DNA from: Formosa agariphila KMM 3901 | GTDB lineage: Bacteria > Bacteroidota > Bacteroidia > Flavobacteriales > Flavobacteriaceae | Length of the DNA: 64,000 bases | Direction: 5' to 3' | NCBI RefSeq assembly: GCF_000723205.1 | Contig: NZ_HG315671.1 | Location: 632,851 to 696,850 of the forward strand | Shown: piece after piece, positions 1-9,201 of the stretch | How the letters are laid out: each line of letters starts with the position of its first letter | Position numbering within the stretch: position 1 is the stretch's first letter | Program-made: the position numbers and the translations under genes | Notes under the pieces: model-generated | Told to the model about the DNA's origin: nothing | What the model saw: the letters and a program-made list of their open reading frames with translations, nothing else | Database searches by the model: none

Positions 1-2106
1 GAATGTTTTATGTAAGTTTAAGTGACAAACATCTGCACCAATGTTTCCTGGATTTGTTAAACCAACTTGTGCATTCATGTTTGCACCGTCCATATAAACT
101 TGTCCGCCGTTATCATGAATAATTTGAGTAATTTCTTTAATAGCAGATTCATATACACCGTGAGTAGATGGGTATGTTACCATTAAACATGATAAATTAT
201 CTTTATGTAATTCGGCTTTTTCGCGTAAATCGTCTACATCAATATTCCCTTCTACAGTCGATTTTGTAACAACGACTTTCATTCCAGCCATTACTGCACT
301 TGCAGGATTTGTACCGTGAGCAGAAGATGGAATTAAACAAATGTTTCTATGGTGGTCTCCTCTAGATTCATGATATGCTTTAATTACCATTAATCCAGCA
401 TATTCGCCCTGCGCACCAGAGTTTGGTTGTAAAGATGTTGCTGCAAAACCAGTAATTTCTGTTAATTGGTCTTCTAAGGCTTTTAAAACCGTTTGATAAC
501 CTTGAGCTTGTTCGATAGGAACAAATGGGTGAATGGTTCCCCAATTGGCATAACTTAACGGCAACATTTCTGAAGCTGCATTTAATTTCATGGTACAAGA
601 CCCTAAAGAAATCATAGAATGATTTAACGATAAATCTTTACGCTCTAACATTTTTATATAACGCATTAATTCAGTTTCTGAATGGTGCGTGTTAAATACA
701 TCTGATGTTAAAAATTCGGTTGTACGTTGTAAGTTTTCATTTATGTTATTCGATTCAGAAATAGCATCTAATACAATAGGTTCCGTTTTCTCGGCTTCAG
801 CAAAAACTGAAATGATATCATTTATATCTGAAAGCGACGTTGTTTCATTTATAGAAATAGTAACAGCGTCTACATGTGGATAGAAAAAGTTGATTTCTTT
901 AGCTTCAGCTAGAGGTTTAATTTTTTCGGCATCTGCTTCAATATTTAAAGTATCGAAGAAGGTGTCATTCTTTTGTTTAAATCCGATAGCTTTTAAAGCT
1001 TCTGACAAAGCTGATGCTTTATCGTGTATAGAATTAGCAATAAACTGTAAGCCTTTAGGACCATGATACACTGCGTACATTCCAGCCATAACTGCTAATA
1101 AAACTTGAGCAGTACATATGTTAGAAGTGGCTTTGTCTCGCTTAATGTGTTGCTCACGCGTTTGTAGCGCCATACGTAAAGCACGGTTTCCATTCATGTC
1201 TTTGGTTACCCCAATAATACGTCCTGGAAGATCACGTTTGTAAGCTTCTTTAGTTGCAAAATATGCAGCATGAGGTCCGCCGTAACCCATCGGGATTCCG
1301 AAACGTTGCGTAGTACCTACTACAACATGAGCGCCAAATTTACCTGGAGCTTCTAGTTTTACTAAACTTAATATATCTGCTGCAACGGCAACTTTAATAT
1401 CTGCTGCATTTGCTTTTTCAATAAATGTTTTAATATCGCTTACTAAACCATCTTTTCCTGGATACTGAAGAATTGCTCCAAAGAATTCTGAAGAAAAATC
1501 GAAAGTGGTTTCATCTCCAATAACTAATTCAATCCCAATAGGGTTTGATCGACTTTGTAATAAGGCTAAACTTTGAGGTAAAATAGCATCTGAAACAAAG
1601 AATTTATTAACTCCATTTTTCTTTTGCTCACGAGTTCTTACAGCAAATAGTAAACTCATAGCTTCTGCAGCTGCGGTACTTTCATCTAAAAGCGAAGCAT
1701 TTGCAATTTCCATTCCGGTTAAGTCGGTAATCATGGTTTGGAAATTCAATAAGGCTTCTAATCGTCCTTGTGCAATTTCAGCTTGGTACGGCGTATAAGC
1801 TGTATACCAACCTGGGTTTTCTAAAACGTTACGTTGAATAACTGCAGGAAGAATTGTTGGGTGATATCCTAAACCAATATATGATTTGAAAATTTTATTT
1901 TTCTTAGACAATTCATGAATGTGAGTTAAATACTCATACTCCGTCATTGGTGCATCTAAATTAAGCGGTTGCTTTAAACGGATACCATCAGGTAGTGTTT
2001 CGTATATAAGTTGATCTAAACTATCTACACCAATAGTTTTTAACATTTGGCTTTGGTCCGCCTCTCTAGGACCAATATGACGCAATGAGAAAGCATTTGT
2101 ATTCAT
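1..2106 (-). CDS. gcvP: Glycine dehydrogenase (decarboxylating), P protein; 3' part cut by window edge
   Basis: P protein of the glycine cleavage system. It decarboxylates glycine with pyridoxal phosphate and passes the aminomethyl group to the lipoyl H protein. The frame is open for 702 codons from an ATG at 2106 to base 1; the family is about 950 residues long, so roughly the last quarter is missing. The N terminus reads [15 protein letters not shown], which is typical. The segment [12 protein letters not shown] and, at the very edge, HLNLHKTF with the PLP-binding lysine are both present. The leader is short (about 20 bases below a TACTTTTG box), which leaves no room for a glycine riboswitch. 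The gene stands alone and is divergent from the UbiA-like gene. Identification is secure. Confidence 0.97.
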   Translation of the reverse strand, partial: MNTNAFSLRHIGPREADQSQMLKTIGVDSLDQLIYETLPDGIRLKQPLNLDAPMTEYEYLTHIHELSKKNKIFKSYIGLGYHPTILPAVIQRNVLENPGWYTAYTPYQAEIAQGRLEALLNFQTMITDLTGMEIANASLLDESTAAAEAMSLLFAVRTREQKKNGVNKFFVSDAILPQSLALLQSRSNPIGIELVIGDETTFDFSSEFFGAILQYPGKDGLVSDIKTFIEKANAADIKVAVAADILSLVKLEAPGKFGAHVVVGTTQRFGIPMGYGGPHAAYFATKEAYKRDLPGRIIGVTKDMNGNRALRMALQTREQHIKRDKATSNICTAQVLLAVMAGMYAVYHGPKGLQFIANSIHDKASALSEALKAIGFKQKNDTFFDTLNIEADAEKIKPLAEAKEINFFYPHVDAVTISINETTSLSDINDIISVFAEAEKTEPIVLDAISESNNINENLQRTTEFLTSDVFNTHHSETELMRYIKMLERKDLSLNHSMISLGSCTMKLNAASEMLPLSYANWGTIHPFVPIEQAQGYQTVLKALEDQLTEITGFAATSLQPNSGAQGEYAGLMVIKAYHESRGDHHRNICLIPSSAHGTNPASAVMAGMKVVVTKSTVEGNIDVDDLREKAELHKDNLSCLMVTYPSTHGVYESAIKEITQIIHDNGGQVYMDGANMNAQVGLTNPGNIGADVCHLNLHKTF

Positions 2107-2120
2107 ACAATTGTAATTGT

Positions 2121-2137
2121 TTTTGCGCGCAAAAGTA
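2121..2137 (-). promoter_or_regulatory. gcvP promoter -7 box overlapping a 14-bp palindrome
   Basis: On the minus strand a TACTTTTG box (2137 to 2130) fits the Bacteroidota -7 consensus TAnnTTTG and lies 24 bases before the gcvP ATG. A perfect palindrome, TTTTGCGCGCAAAA, occupies 2121-2134 and overlaps the box, so a dimeric regulator could bind there. No clear TTG -33 element is seen. The box is seen directly; the operator role is inference. Confidence 0.5.
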
Positions 2138-2188
2138 AGGAATTTGGGCGTTTTGTCTATAAGTTTGTTCTAAGAATTTTGTTAAAGC

Positions 2189-2218
2189 TTGGTGTTAATT
2201 CTAGTTTATATATTTTTG
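2189..2218 (+). promoter_or_regulatory. Consensus flavobacterial promoter of the UbiA-like gene
   Basis: TTG at 2189-2191, a spacer of exactly 19 bases, then TATTTTTG at 2211-2218: a perfect match to TTG-N19-TAnnTTTG. The ATG follows only four bases later, so transcription probably starts at or next to the start codon, giving a leaderless message. Confidence 0.7.
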
Positions 2219-2222
2219 TGTA

Positions 2223-3059
2223 ATGGAGATTCTAGAAAAGCTTTTTAAATTTTATTTAAATGCTAGTATACATGTAGCGTTATCGGTGTTTTCTTTGGCA
2301 TGGATAACCTTATTGAAATTTGACTTAGCTTTTGATGAGAGCGTGATGTATTTCATCTTTTTTGCTTCAATTACGGGCTATAACTTTGTAAAGTATTTTG
2401 GTTTAGCAAAATTTCACCGTAGAGCATTGGCAAGTTGGTTACGTGCCATTCAGCTTTTTTCAGTATTCTGTTTTTTATTCATGTGCTATTTCGTTCTAAA
2501 ATTAGAGTTTAATACCATTTTGTATCTCTGTGGTTTTGGAATAGTAACTTTTATGTATGCGATACCATTTCTGCCGAAACGTTTTTTTGTAGATAAACAT
2601 CATAACTTAAGAAGCGTTAGCGGACTAAAAGTATATTTAATTGGCTTAGTGTGGGCAGGAGTAACCGTGTTATTGCCTTTGTTAAATCAGCACTATCAAT
2701 TCAATACAGACGTATTTTTAACGTGCTTTCAGCGTTTTATTTTTATAATCGCTTTAATGTTGCCTTTTGAACTTCGTGATTTAAAATACGATAGTTTAAA
2801 ATTGGGTACAATTCCTCAGAAAATAGGCGTAAATAACACTAAAAAATTAGGTGGTTTACTTGCTTTGGTATTCTTCTTTTTGGAATATTTTAGAACTGAA
2901 TTAGATGGGAGGTTTATTGTAATTCAGTTAATTGTTGCAGTAATGTTAATTCTAGCGATATACTTTTCTAAACACTCCAGGAGCGATGTGTATACCTCGT
3001 TTTGGGTGGAAGGTATCCCAATTGTATGGTTGGGATTAGAATTGTTTCTTACTCTGTAG
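2223..3059 (+). CDS. Divergent UbiA-like polytopic membrane protein
   Basis: 278 residues, almost entirely hydrophobic helices (about eight). It resembles the UbiA prenyltransferase superfamily in layout. Near residues 188-202 the segment FELRDLKYDSLKLGTIPQK has the D-x3-D spacing followed by the GT.P..IG-like stretch of the second UbiA aspartate-rich motif. The first motif (N/D-x2-x-D) is not clear; only ITGYNFVKYF is present. It could therefore be an active prenyltransferase with an unusual first site or a non-catalytic relative. Substrate is unknown. Its 3' end overlaps the convergent small zinc-motif gene by 11 bases. Confidence 0.55.
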   Translation: MEILEKLFKFYLNASIHVALSVFSLAWITLLKFDLAFDESVMYFIFFASITGYNFVKYFGLAKFHRRALASWLRAIQLFSVFCFLFMCYFVLKLEFNTILYLCGFGIVTFMYAIPFLPKRFFVDKHHNLRSVSGLKVYLIGLVWAGVTVLLPLLNQHYQFNTDVFLTCFQRFIFIIALMLPFELRDLKYDSLKLGTIPQKIGVNNTKKLGGLLALVFFFLEYFRTELDGRFIVIQLIVAVMLILAIYFSKHSRSDVYTSFWVEGIPIVWLGLELFLTL

Positions 3060-3309
3060 TATTTTGCTTCTTTAATTCTTCTTCGAAACATTTTTTCATT
3101 TCAGATTTCGATTTAGCATCTAAACATTTAATGTCAGATTTCTTAATAGACTCTGTAAGCTTCATGTTACTAACCATATGTTTTTTGCATAATGAACAAA
3201 AAATAATATGCATTTTAAACTTCAAACGCTCCAAAAATGTAGACTCGTTGTATTGAAACTTGTCACATACGTGAGAAGCTTCGTCGCAAGACAAAAATAA
3301 TTTACTCAT
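3049..3309 (-). CDS. Small soluble zinc-motif protein, probable anti-sigma factor
   Basis: 86 residues starting two bases after the ECF sigma gene, so surely co-transcribed and probably translationally coupled with it. Residues 34-41 carry H-x3-C-x2-C (His34, Cys38, Cys41), the signature of ZAS-type zinc anti-sigma factors. Extra Cys8 and Cys15 and His13 lie upstream. There is no transmembrane segment or periplasmic domain, so the protein should be cytosolic. A redox or metal-responsive anti-sigma role is inference from motif and position. The C-terminal third is lysine/glutamate-rich. It overlaps the end of the convergent UbiA-like gene. Confidence 0.6.
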   Translation of the reverse strand: MSKLFLSCDEASHVCDKFQYNESTFLERLKFKMHIIFCSLCKKHMVSNMKLTESIKKSDIKCLDAKSKSEMKKCFEEELKKQNTTE

Positions 3310-3311
3310 AA

Positions 3312-3866
3312 TTAATACCAGTTTTTTTCTAGACAGCTTGAAAGAGATGTTCGCGCTCTATGTATTATAACCCATAAATTAGACGGAGTAATATTTAATT
3401 CATTACAAATAATATCTGTGTCGTAATTTTCTATTGTTTTCATCTTGAAAACCTGGGCTTGTTTAGTCGGTAATTTATCTAAACAATTATAAATCGCTTC
3501 GCTGAGTTCTATGTTTTCTAAGACGTCTTCTGCGTTTTTGTATGAATCGTCTGCAACGCGTTCTTCTAACCAATCGCCTTCGTCTTCACTCTCTGTGGTG
3601 TAAGACATACGGACTTCAGCTTTACCTTTTTTTGAATTTATTTTCCGGTAATGGTCAATAATTTTTCGTTTTAAAATAGAAATTAACCATGTACGCTCAC
3701 TGGCTTCACCTTTAAAGTTTTTCATCGATTTTAAACCTGCGAAAAACGTGTCTTGAACCAAATCTTTAGCAATTTCAGCGTCACTTACTCTAGAGATAGT
3801 GTAGTTGTATAGATAGTCGGAGTATGAGTCTATCCATCTTGTTGCATCAATTTTGTGTTCTGGCAT
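3312..3866 (-). CDS. ECF-family RNA polymerase sigma factor
   Basis: 184-residue extracytoplasmic-function sigma factor. Region 2 spans about residues 12-75, with the core-binding and -10 recognition helices containing AKDLVQDTFFAGLKSM and ERTWLISILKRKIIDHYRK. Region 4, from about residue 128, has the helix-turn-helix around LPTKQAQVFKMK...ITPSNLWVIIHRAR. An acidic linker (ESEDEGDWLEE) joins them. The next gene encodes a zinc-motif partner, the usual sigma/anti-sigma order. A TATTTTTG box on the minus strand at 3899-3892 may drive the pair. The regulon cannot be deduced. Confidence 0.93.
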   Translation of the reverse strand: MPEHKIDATRWIDSYSDYLYNYTISRVSDAEIAKDLVQDTFFAGLKSMKNFKGEASERTWLISILKRKIIDHYRKINSKKGKAEVRMSYTTESEDEGDWLEERVADDSYKNAEDVLENIELSEAIYNCLDKLPTKQAQVFKMKTIENYDTDIICNELNITPSNLWVIIHRARTSLSSCLEKNWY

Positions 3867-3954
3867 AAAGTGATTTGTCGGTTTAACTCATCAAAAATAG
3901 GGAATCTATTTTAGAATGAGAGTGAGTTTTTAGAAGGCTTTAACATTTTTAGAT

Positions 3955-3984
3955 AAGTTCATAGCTCAAAAGAGCTATGAACTT
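3955..3984 (-). terminator. Perfect 13-bp hairpin after the M3 peptidase gene
   Basis: Arms 3955-3967 and 3972-3984 (AAGTTCATAGCTC and its exact complement) with an AAAA loop lie directly after the peptidase stop. The U-run on the minus strand is weak (TATCT then AAAA), so this may be a processing or stability hairpin rather than a strong terminator. Confidence 0.5.
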
Positions 3985-3990
3985 TTAAAA

Positions 3991-6021
3991 TTATTTAATT
4001 AACCCTGCACGTCTTAATAAAGCTTCTGGCTGAGGTTCCTGACCTCTGAAGCGTTTATACAATGTCATTGGGTCTATTGTTCCTCCTTGAGTTAAGACGT
4101 TGTCTTTAAATTTGGTTGCTACCTCTTTGTTAAAGATTCCAGCTTCTTTAAAATATTCGAAAGCATCGGCATCTAAAACTTCGGCCCATTTATAACTGTA
4201 ATACCCAGAAGAATAACCGCCTTGAAAAATATGAGAAAAAGCAGTACTCATACAATTTTCTGCAACATCTGGATACAACTTTGTGTTTTCGAAAGCTTCA
4301 GATTCGAAATCTTTTACACGGTTTATTGCAGAAGGATCTTGTCCGTGCCAGCTCATGTCTAATAATCCAAAACTAATCTGACGTAAAGTTTGCATGCCTT
4401 CGTTGAATGTCGCCGATTCTTTAATTTTAGACACCAATTCCATTGGGATGACTTCTCCTGTTTTATAGTGCGTGGCGAATAGTTCTAATGCCTCTTTTTC
4501 GTAACACCAGTTTTCCATTACTTGACTTGGTAATTCAACAAAATCCCAAAACACACTCGTTCCAGATAGACTAGGGTAGGTGGTGTTTGCTAACATACCG
4601 TGTAACGCATGTCCGAATTCGTGAAATAAAGTTGTAACTTCATTAAAGGTTAATAATGAAGGTTTACTTTTTGTAGGCTTTGTAAAGTTACACACTATAG
4701 AAATATGCGGACGGTCGTTTGTGCTGTTTATATTAGATTGCGATTTGTACGACGTCATCCACGCTCCATTACGTTTACCTGCTCTAGGAAAGAAATCGGC
4801 ATAAAAAATGGATACTAAGTCGCCAGAATCGTTAGTAACTTTGTAGGTTGCAACCTCTTCGTGATATTTGTCTATAGTATCTATTTCTTCAAAATGTAAA
4901 CCATATAACTTTTCTGCAATTTTAAAAGCACCATGAGTTACGTTTTCTAATTGAAAATAAGGCTTCAGTTTTTCGTCGTCTAAATCGAATAACTTTTGTT
5001 TTAGTTTTTCTGCATAGTATCCAGAATCCCATTTCTCTAATTGATCTATACCGTCTAATTCTTTTGCAAAATCTTCTAAATTTTTAAACTCTGCTTTTGC
5101 TGCTGGTTTAGCTTTATCTAATAGTTCGTTTAAAAATTCGATAACGTTTTCTGGCGTTTTAGCCATACGTTCTTCTAAAACAAAGTTTGCGTGTGTTTTG
5201 TAACCCAATAAATTTGCACGCTCAAAACGCTTTTTAACAATATTTAAAACAATGTCTTGATTGTCGAATTCGTTATTACCAAATCCTCTTTGACCAAATG
5301 CAATAGCTAATTTTTTACGTAACTCGCGATTGTCTGCATATGTCATAAACGGAATATAGCTTGGGTAATCTAAAGTAATTAGCCAGCCGTCTTTATCTTT
5401 AGACTCTGCTAATTGTTTAGCAGCTTCTTTGGCACCTTCTGGTAAACCGCTTAAATCGTCTTCGTTGGTAATGTGCATTTCGAAAGCATTGGTTTCTGCC
5501 AATACGTTTTCTCCAAAACTTAAGCTAAGTTTACTTAAATCTTTATCTAAGCTACGAAGCGTTTCTTTCTTGTCTTCGGCTAAATTTGCTCCGTTTCTAG
5601 AAAAACTTTTATACTGTTTGTCTAGCAGCATCATTTGTTCAGGATTTAAATTTAAAGACGTTTTTTGGTCGTAAACAGTCTTTACACGTTTAAAAAGTGC
5701 TTCATTTAACGTAATATCATTTCCAAATTCCGATAATAATGGAGAAACCTCTTGAGCTATTTTCTGAATAGCATCGTTTGTTTCGGCAGAATTTAAATTA
5801 AAGAAAATACTTGTTACACGATCTAATTGTGTTCCTGTAAATTCTAGAGCTTCTATCGTGTTCGCAAACGTAGGTGCTTCAGTATTAGAAGTAATCGTAT
5901 TTATTTCTGCTTTTGTTTCTTCAATTAAAGTTGTAATTGCAGGTAAGAAATCTTCATTTTTGATTTCAGAAAAAGGTGCTGTATTATATTTAGTTTCGAA
6001 CGATTTTAATAGGATATTCAT
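3991..6021 (-). CDS. M3-family zinc metallopeptidase (oligopeptidase/dipeptidyl carboxypeptidase type)
   Basis: Cytoplasmic thimet-like oligopeptidase of 676 residues with no signal peptide. The zinc site HEFGH is at residues 467-471 in FHEFGHALHG, followed by the downstream glutamate region with FWDFVELPSQVMENW. The family is about 680 residues long, so it is complete. I start at the ATG at 6021 (MNILLKSFETKYNTAPF). The frame can be extended upstream to a TTG at 6102, but those 27 residues look unrelated to the family. It resembles Dcp/PrlC-type enzymes that trim peptides in the cytosol; exact specificity cannot be read from sequence. Confidence 0.92.
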   Translation of the reverse strand: MNILLKSFETKYNTAPFSEIKNEDFLPAITTLIEETKAEINTITSNTEAPTFANTIEALEFTGTQLDRVTSIFFNLNSAETNDAIQKIAQEVSPLLSEFGNDITLNEALFKRVKTVYDQKTSLNLNPEQMMLLDKQYKSFSRNGANLAEDKKETLRSLDKDLSKLSLSFGENVLAETNAFEMHITNEDDLSGLPEGAKEAAKQLAESKDKDGWLITLDYPSYIPFMTYADNRELRKKLAIAFGQRGFGNNEFDNQDIVLNIVKKRFERANLLGYKTHANFVLEERMAKTPENVIEFLNELLDKAKPAAKAEFKNLEDFAKELDGIDQLEKWDSGYYAEKLKQKLFDLDDEKLKPYFQLENVTHGAFKIAEKLYGLHFEEIDTIDKYHEEVATYKVTNDSGDLVSIFYADFFPRAGKRNGAWMTSYKSQSNINSTNDRPHISIVCNFTKPTKSKPSLLTFNEVTTLFHEFGHALHGMLANTTYPSLSGTSVFWDFVELPSQVMENWCYEKEALELFATHYKTGEVIPMELVSKIKESATFNEGMQTLRQISFGLLDMSWHGQDPSAINRVKDFESEAFENTKLYPDVAENCMSTAFSHIFQGGYSSGYYSYKWAEVLDADAFEYFKEAGIFNKEVATKFKDNVLTQGGTIDPMTLYKRFRGQEPQPEALLRRAGLIK

Positions 6022-6091
6022 TTTTTGGGCTGTTTTTCGCGAATAAATGTTAAAAAATGTGTTAACGTGCGTTATAATTAATAAATAATTA

Positions 6092-6190
6092 TATCTTTGC
6101 AAGGATTTTTTTCATAAAGGAGCTGGTTACTCTGAAAAAATTTATTGATTAATAGCGAAAAAAAGCCTTGATGAAAATCAAGGCTTTTTT
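6092..6190 (+). ncRNA. Candidate short transcript: promoter-like box followed by terminator
   Basis: On the plus strand TATCTTTGCA at 6092-6101 matches the local -7 box (the same octamer precedes hpt-adk). A strong intrinsic terminator follows at 6161-6188 with no open reading frame of note between. This could make an RNA of about 85 bases. There is no TTG 19 bases upstream, so the promoter is incomplete, and the terminator is also needed by purE on the other strand. Low confidence. Confidence 0.25.
6161..6188. terminator. Bidirectional intrinsic terminator
   Basis: Arms 6161-6172 (AAAAGCCTTGAT) and 6177-6188 with a GAAA loop, flanked by A-runs and T-runs on both sides. It ends the purK-purE transcript on the minus strand and would stop any plus-strand transcript. 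Confidence 0.85.
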
Positions 6191-6194
6191 GTTT

Positions 6195-6674
6195 TTATAA
6201 TTGTTTTGCAGTTTCTAGAACAACTTGTTTTAAACCTTCTTTGTAATGTACAATTTTATCTAAAACTGTTGGATTTGAACTCCCTATAATTTGTGCCGCT
6301 AGAATTCCAGCATTTTTTGCGCCATTAAGTGCAACTGTCGCTACAGGTACACCTCCAGGCATTTGTAATATAGATAATACAGAATCCCAACCATCTATAG
6401 AATTACTACTTTTTACGGGTACTCCAATAATTGGTAAAGGCGATAAAGAGGCTACCATTCCTGGTAGATGCGCTGCTCCACCTGCTCCAGCAATAATAAC
6501 TTGTATGCCACGAGTATGTGCATTTTTGGCATAATCGAACAATTTTTCTGGGGTTCGGTGAGCAGAAACAATATCGACTTCTACTTCAATGTTAAATTCT
6601 TTTAATATATCTATTGCATCTTGCATAACAGGAAGATCACTTTTACTTCCCATAATAACGCCAACTTTACTCAT
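6195..6674 (-). CDS. purE: 5-(carboxyamino)imidazole ribonucleotide mutase
   Basis: 159 residues. Converts N5-CAIR to CAIR in purine synthesis. [12 protein letters not shown] near the N terminus, SAHRTPEKL around residue 40 and [14 protein letters not shown] around residue 66 are the class I PurE signatures. The start at ATG 6674 ([11 protein letters not shown]) is chosen over a longer frame, because the first 24 codons of that frame run back into the purK end. It lies 35 bases after purK and the pair forms an operon ending at the 6161-6188 terminator. Confidence 0.97.
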   Translation of the reverse strand: MSKVGVIMGSKSDLPVMQDAIDILKEFNIEVEVDIVSAHRTPEKLFDYAKNAHTRGIQVIIAGAGGAAHLPGMVASLSPLPIIGVPVKSSNSIDGWDSVLSILQMPGGVPVATVALNGAKNAGILAAQIIGSSNPTVLDKIVHYKEGLKQVVLETAKQL

Positions 6675-6709
6675 AATATATATGTTTTCTTTTATTGCTA
6701 TTGCTTGTT

Positions 6710-7864
6710 TTATTCTGTAATAACTTGAATACTGTTTTTTACACACTCAGCAATTTTACGTGCTTCAACAATATCTTCATTTACAATGGTAACATGTCCC
6801 ATTTTTCTAAACGGACGTGTTTGTTTTTTACCATAAATATGTGGTGTTACACCGTCCATACCCATAATAGTCTCGATGTTTTTATAAACAACGTCTCCTG
6901 TGTAACCTTCTGCACCAACCAAATTTACCATAATACCGTTTAATTTATTAGCTGTATTTCCCAAAGGTAAATCTAAAACGGCTCTAACGTGTTGTTCGAA
7001 TTGAGAGGTGAAACTCGCCTCTATTGTTTGGTGACCAGAATTATGTGGTCTTGGAGCCACTTCATTAATTATAATGTCGTCGTCTGCTGTCTGAAACATT
7101 TCTACAGCCAATAACCCAACGTGATTAAAAGCTTGTGCAGCTTGTAATGCGACTTCGGTTGCTTTTTTAGCCACAGCAGCACTAATTCGGGCAGGACAAA
7201 TTACATATTCTACTTGGTTGGCTTCCGGATGAAATTCCATTTCTACCACAGGGTAGGTTTTAATTTCGCCAGATGGATTTCGCGCGACGATAACTGCCAA
7301 TTCGTTTTTAAACGGAATCAGTTTTTCTGTAATACATTCTACATTTGGTAAATTCTCTAAATCTTTTAACTCACGTACAATTTTTACGCCTGTACCATCA
7401 TATCCAAATTGTGCGCTTTTCCAAACAAACGGAAAATTTAATCCGCCGTTAGAAATGGCATCTTCAATTTCAACGGTGTAAGCAAAGCGAGAAAATGGTG
7501 CAGTTGGTAAATTATGATCTACGTAAAATAATTTCTGAGTAGCTTTATTCTGAATGGTACGCAAGGTTTTAGAAGAAGGATATACTTTAATTCCAATTTT
7601 TTCTAAATCTTCAAGTGCATTTACGTTTACATTTTCAATTTCAATAGTTAAAACATCTACCTGTTTACCAAAGTTGTAAACCGCATCATAATCCATTAAA
7701 TCACCAATGTAAAATTCGTTACTTCCTACTTTACAAGGGGCTTCGTCGCTTGGGTCTAAGACACTCGTATAGATGTCGAATTTGCGGGTTTCGGTAAGTA
7801 ACATTTTACCTAATTGACCACCACCTAGTATTCCTAATTTAAAATTTGAAGAAAAGTAATTCAT
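6710..7864 (-). CDS. purK: 5-(carboxyamino)imidazole ribonucleotide synthase
   Basis: 384-residue ATP-grasp enzyme that carboxylates AIR to N5-CAIR using ATP and bicarbonate; its product is the substrate of the next gene, purE. The N-terminal motif [13 protein letters not shown] is diagnostic. The ATP-grasp core includes [18 protein letters not shown], and the metal and substrate end includes [21 protein letters not shown] at 7864 is chosen; the preceding 12 codons open from a distal start and lie in the leader. A TATTTTTG box (7905-7898, minus strand) is a plausible -7 element. Confidence 0.97.
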   Translation of the reverse strand: MNYFSSNFKLGILGGGQLGKMLLTETRKFDIYTSVLDPSDEAPCKVGSNEFYIGDLMDYDAVYNFGKQVDVLTIEIENVNVNALEDLEKIGIKVYPSSKTLRTIQNKATQKLFYVDHNLPTAPFSRFAYTVEIEDAISNGGLNFPFVWKSAQFGYDGTGVKIVRELKDLENLPNVECITEKLIPFKNELAVIVARNPSGEIKTYPVVEMEFHPEANQVEYVICPARISAAVAKKATEVALQAAQAFNHVGLLAVEMFQTADDDIIINEVAPRPHNSGHQTIEASFTSQFEQHVRAVLDLPLGNTANKLNGIMVNLVGAEGYTGDVVYKNIETIMGMDGVTPHIYGKKQTRPFRKMGHVTIVNEDIVEARKIAECVKNSIQVITE

Positions 7865-7990
7865 TATATAACTGTTTTGCTCGTGTTTTAGACAGTACAA
7901 AAATACATTTTAATATGAAATTAATTCTAAATTTAAGGAATCAATGCCATGAAACCTTTTTCTAAAATTAGATTATAGGTGGCATTTGAT

Positions 7991-7998
7991 TATCTTTG
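7991..7998 (+). promoter_or_regulatory. -7 promoter box of the hpt-adk gene
   Basis: TATCTTTG fits TAnnTTTG and lies 29 bases before the ATG. The expected -33 TTG position carries TTAG, so the upstream half is imperfect. Confidence 0.5.
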
Positions 7999-8027
7999 CC
8001 AAGAATTAACAAAAATCAGGATATTTT

Positions 8028-9137
8028 ATGATTAAACTTCATGACAAATATTTTAAGCCATTTATTTCAGCAAAACAAATAGATGATGCTATAACTAGGA
8101 TGGCCGAACAAGTAGCAGTAGATTTTGCAGATGAAGTTCCTGTTTTTGTAGGAGTTTTAAATGGTTCGTTTATGATTGTAAGCGAGTTTGTTAAGAAATA
8201 TCCAAATCCTTGCGAGGTTACTTTTATTAAATTAGCGTCTTATGAAGGTGTAAAATCTACAGAAGACATTCAGCGTTTAATAGGATTAACTCAAGATTTA
8301 AGCGGGCGTTCAGTAGTTATCCTGGAAGATATTATAGATTCAGGGCGAACGTTAGCAGAGATTCATCGTATTTTTAAAAATGAAAACGTTAAATCGCTAA
8401 CTATTGCGACCTTATTTTATAAACCAACAGCCTATAAAAAGGATTTTAAACTGCACTATGTCGGTATAGAAATTCCAGATAAATTTATAGTTGGTTTTGG
8501 TTTAGATTACGATGGATTAGGTCGGAATTTACCAGAAGTATATCAAATAAAAACAACTCAACATATGACAAATTTAGTCTTATTTGGACCTCCAGGTGCA
8601 GGTAAAGGAACACAAGCAAATTTTTTAAAAGAAAAATACAATTTAGTACATATTTCTACGGGCGATGTATTTCGTTACAACATAAAGAATGAAACCGCTT
8701 TAGGAATGTTAGCCAAATCTTATATGGATAAAGGCGAATTGGTTCCAGATAAAGTAACGATTGATATGTTGAATGCTGAAGTTGAAAAAAATGCAGGTGC
8801 TAACGGATTTATTTTCGATGGTTTCCCAAGAACAAATGCACAAGCAGCAGCTTTAGAAGAATTAATGAAGAGTAAAGATTCTGAAATTAATGCTATGATT
8901 GCATTAGAAGTAGAAGACCAAATATTAATAGAGCGTTTATTAGAACGTGGTAAGACAAGTGGGCGTTCAGACGATGCCGACGAGTCTATAATTGCAAATC
9001 GTATAAAAGAATATTATTCTAAAACAGCGATTTTAAAAGATTACTATTCAGAACAAGATAAATATTTTGGAGTAGACGGTGTAGGTTCTATCGAGGATAT
9101 TACAGTTCGTTTAAGCAAAGTAATCGATACACTGTAA
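8028..9137 (+). CDS. Fused hypoxanthine phosphoribosyltransferase - adenylate kinase
   Basis: 369 residues made of two complete enzymes in one frame. Residues 1-172 are an HPRT: the PRPP loop VVILEDIIDSGRTL is at about 97-109, with KFIVGFGLDYDGLGRNLP near the C-terminal end. From Met180 follows a whole adenylate kinase: GPPGAGKGT P-loop at 187-195, FDGFPRTNAQA NMP-site region, and RGKTSGRSDD lid region in a short-lid form. The joint is only about seven residues (QIKTTQH) before an internal ATG at 8565, so internal initiation is possible. The two activities are purine salvage (hypoxanthine/guanine to IMP/GMP) and AMP/ADP balance. obgE follows 64 bases later. Confidence 0.93.
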   Translation: MIKLHDKYFKPFISAKQIDDAITRMAEQVAVDFADEVPVFVGVLNGSFMIVSEFVKKYPNPCEVTFIKLASYEGVKSTEDIQRLIGLTQDLSGRSVVILEDIIDSGRTLAEIHRIFKNENVKSLTIATLFYKPTAYKKDFKLHYVGIEIPDKFIVGFGLDYDGLGRNLPEVYQIKTTQHMTNLVLFGPPGAGKGTQANFLKEKYNLVHISTGDVFRYNIKNETALGMLAKSYMDKGELVPDKVTIDMLNAEVEKNAGANGFIFDGFPRTNAQAAALEELMKSKDSEINAMIALEVEDQILIERLLERGKTSGRSDDADESIIANRIKEYYSKTAILKDYYSEQDKYFGVDGVGSIEDITVRLSKVIDTL

Positions 9138-9201
9138 TTGAAATATTTCAATTGCATTTTTATAACATTTTAAAGACTTTAATTGAAAAGTCCAAATAAT
9201 T

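Noticed and set aside
2107-2222. Glycine riboswitch for gcvP
   Set aside because: The promoter box is 24 bases from the start codon and no tandem aptamer-like sequence fits in the space.
3002-3256. Plus-strand frame overlapping the UbiA-like gene end and the zinc-motif gene
   Set aside because: Its antisense counterpart has a zinc motif and operon placement with the sigma gene, so the plus frame is a shadow.
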